From Lachnospiraceae bacterium (GTDB taxonomy: Bacteria; Bacillota; Clostridia; Lachnospirales; Lachnospiraceae): a DNA stretch of 8,392 nucleotides. Positions 6,396-8,392 of the stretch are shown in pieces. The stretch spans positions 1 through 8,392 of the forward strand of contig JAFSRL010000004.1 in the NCBI GenBank assembly GCA_017446125.1. The letters are read 5' to 3'. The notes beneath the pieces are model-generated. The model saw nothing but the letters and a program-made list of their open reading frames with translations, had not been told where the DNA came from and did no database searches. The first letter of the stretch is position 1. The number at the start of each line of letters is the position of its first letter. The position numbers were made by a program, and so were the translations under genes.

Positions 6396-7088
6396 ATGTT
6401 GGGTAAGTTATTGCGTCGGGAGGAGGTCGACCTGCAATCACTTCGCAGGATGATGACTCCGAGCGTTATTTATATGATGATATACCTGCTCTGGTGGTCC
6501 TTGTTGGAGCAAATGCCCAGAGCGAGATACACGGTGATCCACATGACGGTTGATGATTACATTCCGTTCATGGAGGTCTTTGTGGTGCCGTATCTTTTTT
6601 GGTTTGTCTATATTATCGGCACGGTCTGCTATTTTATGCTCACCGGACAAAAAGAGGATTACTACCGCCTGATTACGTTTCTGTTCACCGGCATGACGGT
6701 GTTTTTGATTGTATCCACCTTTGCTCCGAACATTCACTACCTGCGCCCGCACTTCATGCAGCGCAGCAATCTTTTCACCGCGCTCGTACGGGGGCTATAC
6801 CGCGCGGATACCGCAACCAACCTCTGGCCCAGCATTCATGTCTATAATTCCATCGGCGCACACATTTCCGTGATGTGCTCGGAACGATTAGAGGAGAACC
6901 ACGCAGTCCGCAGGGCATCGTTTATCACCTGCGTGCTGATTACGTTATCCACCATGTTCATCAAGCAGCACTCGTTCTTCGACGTGCTCACGGCAATCGC
7001 GATGAGCGTTGTGTTTTACGCAGTGGTTTACCGCACGGACTTATGGATGAAGCAGGCAAAGAGGATGGTCAGTTATGTCAGACGTTAA
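6396..7088 (+). CDS. PAP2-superfamily membrane protein, Aur1/inositol-phosphotransferase-like
   Basis: The 230-residue protein has about five to six hydrophobic helices and the active-site pattern of membrane PAP2 enzymes. Motif 2 is PSIH at 145-148 within NLWPSIHVYNS. Motif 3 is STMFIKQHSFFD, with H192 and D196. The canonical first motif KxxxxxxRP is weak; only LRPHF (116-120) resembles it, as in the Aur1-like branch that transfers phospho-head groups rather than simply dephosphorylating. The likely role is cleavage or transfer of a lipid phosphate or phosphodiester at the outer face of the membrane; the substrate is unknown. ATG 6396 is chosen because the 12 codons upstream contain the promoter. 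AGGAGG at 6421-6426 lies within the coding region and precedes no ATG, GTG or TTG at proper distance. The gene overlaps the next by 14 bp. Confidence 0.85.
   Translation: MLGKLLRREEVDLQSLRRMMTPSVIYMMIYLLWWSLLEQMPRARYTVIHMTVDDYIPFMEVFVVPYLFWFVYIIGTVCYFMLTGQKEDYYRLITFLFTGMTVFLIVSTFAPNIHYLRPHFMQRSNLFTALVRGLYRADTATNLWPSIHVYNSIGAHISVMCSERLEENHAVRRASFITCVLITLSTMFIKQHSFFDVLTAIAMSVVFYAVVYRTDLWMKQAKRMVSYVRR
7061..7065 (+). promoter_or_regulatory. Shine-Dalgarno site of the GH3-like gene
   Basis: GAGGA lies 9 nt before ATG 7075, inside the end of the PAP2 gene. It supports an independent but coupled start in the overlapping pair. Confidence 0.55.
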
Positions 7089-8385
7089 AAAGACGGATCG
7101 CTTTAAGGAATTCGACGAAGATCTCATTGACAAGGAATTGCAGGCACGTCCCAGAGAGACGCGCGCACGCGAACGCAGGGAGACAGAGAAAAAGGTCTAC
7201 ACGATTGCGGCGGCGTGTCTTGGTGTGCTGCTTGTCACGGTGCTGTTGTTTGTGCGTATTGTGACGCGTCCCGCGCCCGCGGAAGAAGCCGCGCAGGCAT
7301 CCGTTTCCGAGGACACCTTAATGCGCATCGCGGAAACCCCCATGGTGCTTGCGGCAACGGTAAAGGAGGTCCGGGCGGGCGCCGAAGACACGATTCTCGA
7401 AACCACAATCGACAATGTGTTACGCTCCATGACCATCGAGGACAAGGTGGCGGGACTCTTCATCGTGACACCGGAGCAGCTCACCGGCGTGGAGGCGGTG
7501 ACGGGCTTTGGCGATGCGACGAAGAACGCGCTTGCCACCCATCCCGTGGGCGGCATCGTATACAGCGAAAAGAATTTAAAAACGAAGGACCAGGTGAAGG
7601 AAATGCTTGGCGGTGTGCAGGGTGCTGCGAAGTATCCGGTCTTTCTTGCCATCAATGAAAACGGTGAAAAGCGAAGCGCCGCGGCAAAGGCCTTGGGCGA
7701 AGAGGTGATGCCCTCCGGCAGCGCCGTGACAAGCGCGGAAGACGCGCGTGCCGCGGGGGAAACGGTGGGTGCGTATTTGAGCTTAAACGGATTTAACATG
7801 AACCTTTCGCCGGTAGCGAATCTGTTGAACGGAACAAACGAGGATCCGTTGAGCGGCTTCGCGTACAGCACAGACCCCAGTGTGTGCGCGGACTTAACGG
7901 TTGCGTTTTCTTCGGGACTTCAGGCGACCAATACAAGCGCCTGCGCGAAATACTTCCCGGCGTACGGAGAGGAAATCACAAAGACAAAGGAAGAGATGTA
8001 CGGGAATGAACTCGACGCCTTCCGCGCCGCGATTGAAGCGGATGTCGACGCCATCATGGCGGGCAACATCGTCGCGAGCGGCATCTCCGGAACACAGGAG
8101 CCGGCGTGTTTGTCACCCGCGGTGGTGACAGGTCTCTTGCGTGAAGAGATGGGGTATCAGGGCATCGTCGTGACGGACGCGTTGAACATGGAGGTCGTGA
8201 CGAAGGACTACGACGCAAAGGGTGTCGTCATCGCTGCGCTCGACGCGGGCTGCGACATGTTCTTAACACCGCTTGACTTCAACGCAAGCTATGAAGGGCT
8301 TTTGGAAGCCGTTGCGGAGGGGGAAGTAAGTGAGGAGCGGATTGATGCTTCGCTCAGGCGGATTTACAGAGTGAAGTACAGGTAA
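7075..8385 (+). CDS. Membrane-anchored GH3 (NagZ-like) protein, probably catalytically altered
   Basis: The 436-residue protein has a highly charged cytoplasmic N-terminus (1-40), one membrane helix (about 41-64) and an extracellular single-domain GH3 barrel (about 105-436). GH3 beta-N-acetylhexosaminidases remove GlcNAc from cell-wall fragments. Fold motifs are retained: MTIEDKVAGLFIV, HPVGGIVYS, LNGFNMNLSPVANL, LSPAVVTGLLREEMGYQGIVVTDALNM and the C-terminal RIDASLRRIYRVK. The Asp of TDAL (D368) matches the nucleophile. However, the usual KHFPGHG reads KYFPAYG (292-298), the following D-S-H acid/base loop is absent (KTKEEM), the AIDQEGG-type motif is AINENGE (from 192), and the His of the AHI motif is N331. 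It may be a pseudoenzyme or act on another substrate. It overlaps the PAP2 gene and probably shares its promoter. Confidence 0.85.
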   Translation: MSDVKKTDRFKEFDEDLIDKELQARPRETRARERRETEKKVYTIAAACLGVLLVTVLLFVRIVTRPAPAEEAAQASVSEDTLMRIAETPMVLAATVKEVRAGAEDTILETTIDNVLRSMTIEDKVAGLFIVTPEQLTGVEAVTGFGDATKNALATHPVGGIVYSEKNLKTKDQVKEMLGGVQGAAKYPVFLAINENGEKRSAAAKALGEEVMPSGSAVTSAEDARAAGETVGAYLSLNGFNMNLSPVANLLNGTNEDPLSGFAYSTDPSVCADLTVAFSSGLQATNTSACAKYFPAYGEEITKTKEEMYGNELDAFRAAIEADVDAIMAGNIVASGISGTQEPACLSPAVVTGLLREEMGYQGIVVTDALNMEVVTKDYDAKGVVIAALDAGCDMFLTPLDFNASYEGLLEAVAEGEVSEERIDASLRRIYRVKYR

Positions 8386-8392
8386 AAAAAGA

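Noticed and set aside
6421..6434. AGGAGG inside the PAP2 gene followed by CTG as an internal start
   Set aside because: CTG starts are very rare, and the purine run is explained by Arg-Glu-Glu codons.
7197..7871. 224-residue reverse-strand ORF opposite the GH3-like gene
   Set aside because: Long open antisense frames are expected from GC-rich codon bias; the Ser/Ala/Val-rich translation has no domain pattern and the + strand gene is clear.

Overview
The window most likely comes from the chromosome of a Gram-positive Clostridia, probably a Lachnospiraceae-like organism. This is inferred from gene content and sequence style: a DUF1653 protein with a long acidic tail, a 7TM-EAL protein, an Aur1-like PAP2 protein with a KQH motif, AGGAGG Shine-Dalgarno sites and TTGAAN/TATAAT-type promoters. 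No rRNA, tRNA, CRISPR array or intact transposase is visible. All seven confident genes lie on the + strand.

Layout. Positions 1-965 hold no convincing protein gene. They carry a run of small hairpins (1-240, possibly a structured RNA), a 74-bp imperfect palindrome resembling REP elements of Y1/RAYT transposases (249-322), a 14-bp tandem duplication, a perfect 13-bp stem (345-377), an 8-codon ORF with a strong ribosome site whose stop lies in a hairpin loop (397-438), and an AT-rich block built from about four 41-bp tandem units (580-743). Then come an MscS-family channel gene (966-1775), a membrane-anchored EAL c-di-GMP phosphodiesterase with a dead GGDEF domain (1852-3774), DNA polymerase III delta subunit holA (3774-4796), a DUF1653 protein (4816-5307), a family 2 glycosyltransferase (5313-6338), an Aur1-like PAP2 membrane protein (6396-7088) and a membrane-anchored, catalytically doubtful GH3/NagZ-like protein (7075-8385).

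The EAL, holA, DUF1653 and GT2 genes are packed with gaps of -1 to 19 bp and look like one operon. The PAP2 and GH3 genes overlap by 14 bp and have their own promoter. Together the genes mix a replication clamp-loader subunit with second-messenger turnover and cell-envelope functions.

The most interesting signal is regulatory. The MscS, EAL and PAP2 genes each have a promoter-like sequence whose -10 box ends only 6-7 nt before the ATG, which places the expected transcription start on or next to the start codon. This suggests leaderless mRNAs. In two of the three, the upstream in-frame TTG that would extend the ORF is actually the first three bases of the -35 box. The EAL promoter also carries two perfect 15-bp palindromes centred 21 bp apart, covering the -35 to -10 region, which is a good candidate for a dedicated repressor operator. 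The GH3 protein is a second point of interest: it keeps the nucleophile-type Asp but has lost several sugar-binding and general acid/base residues.
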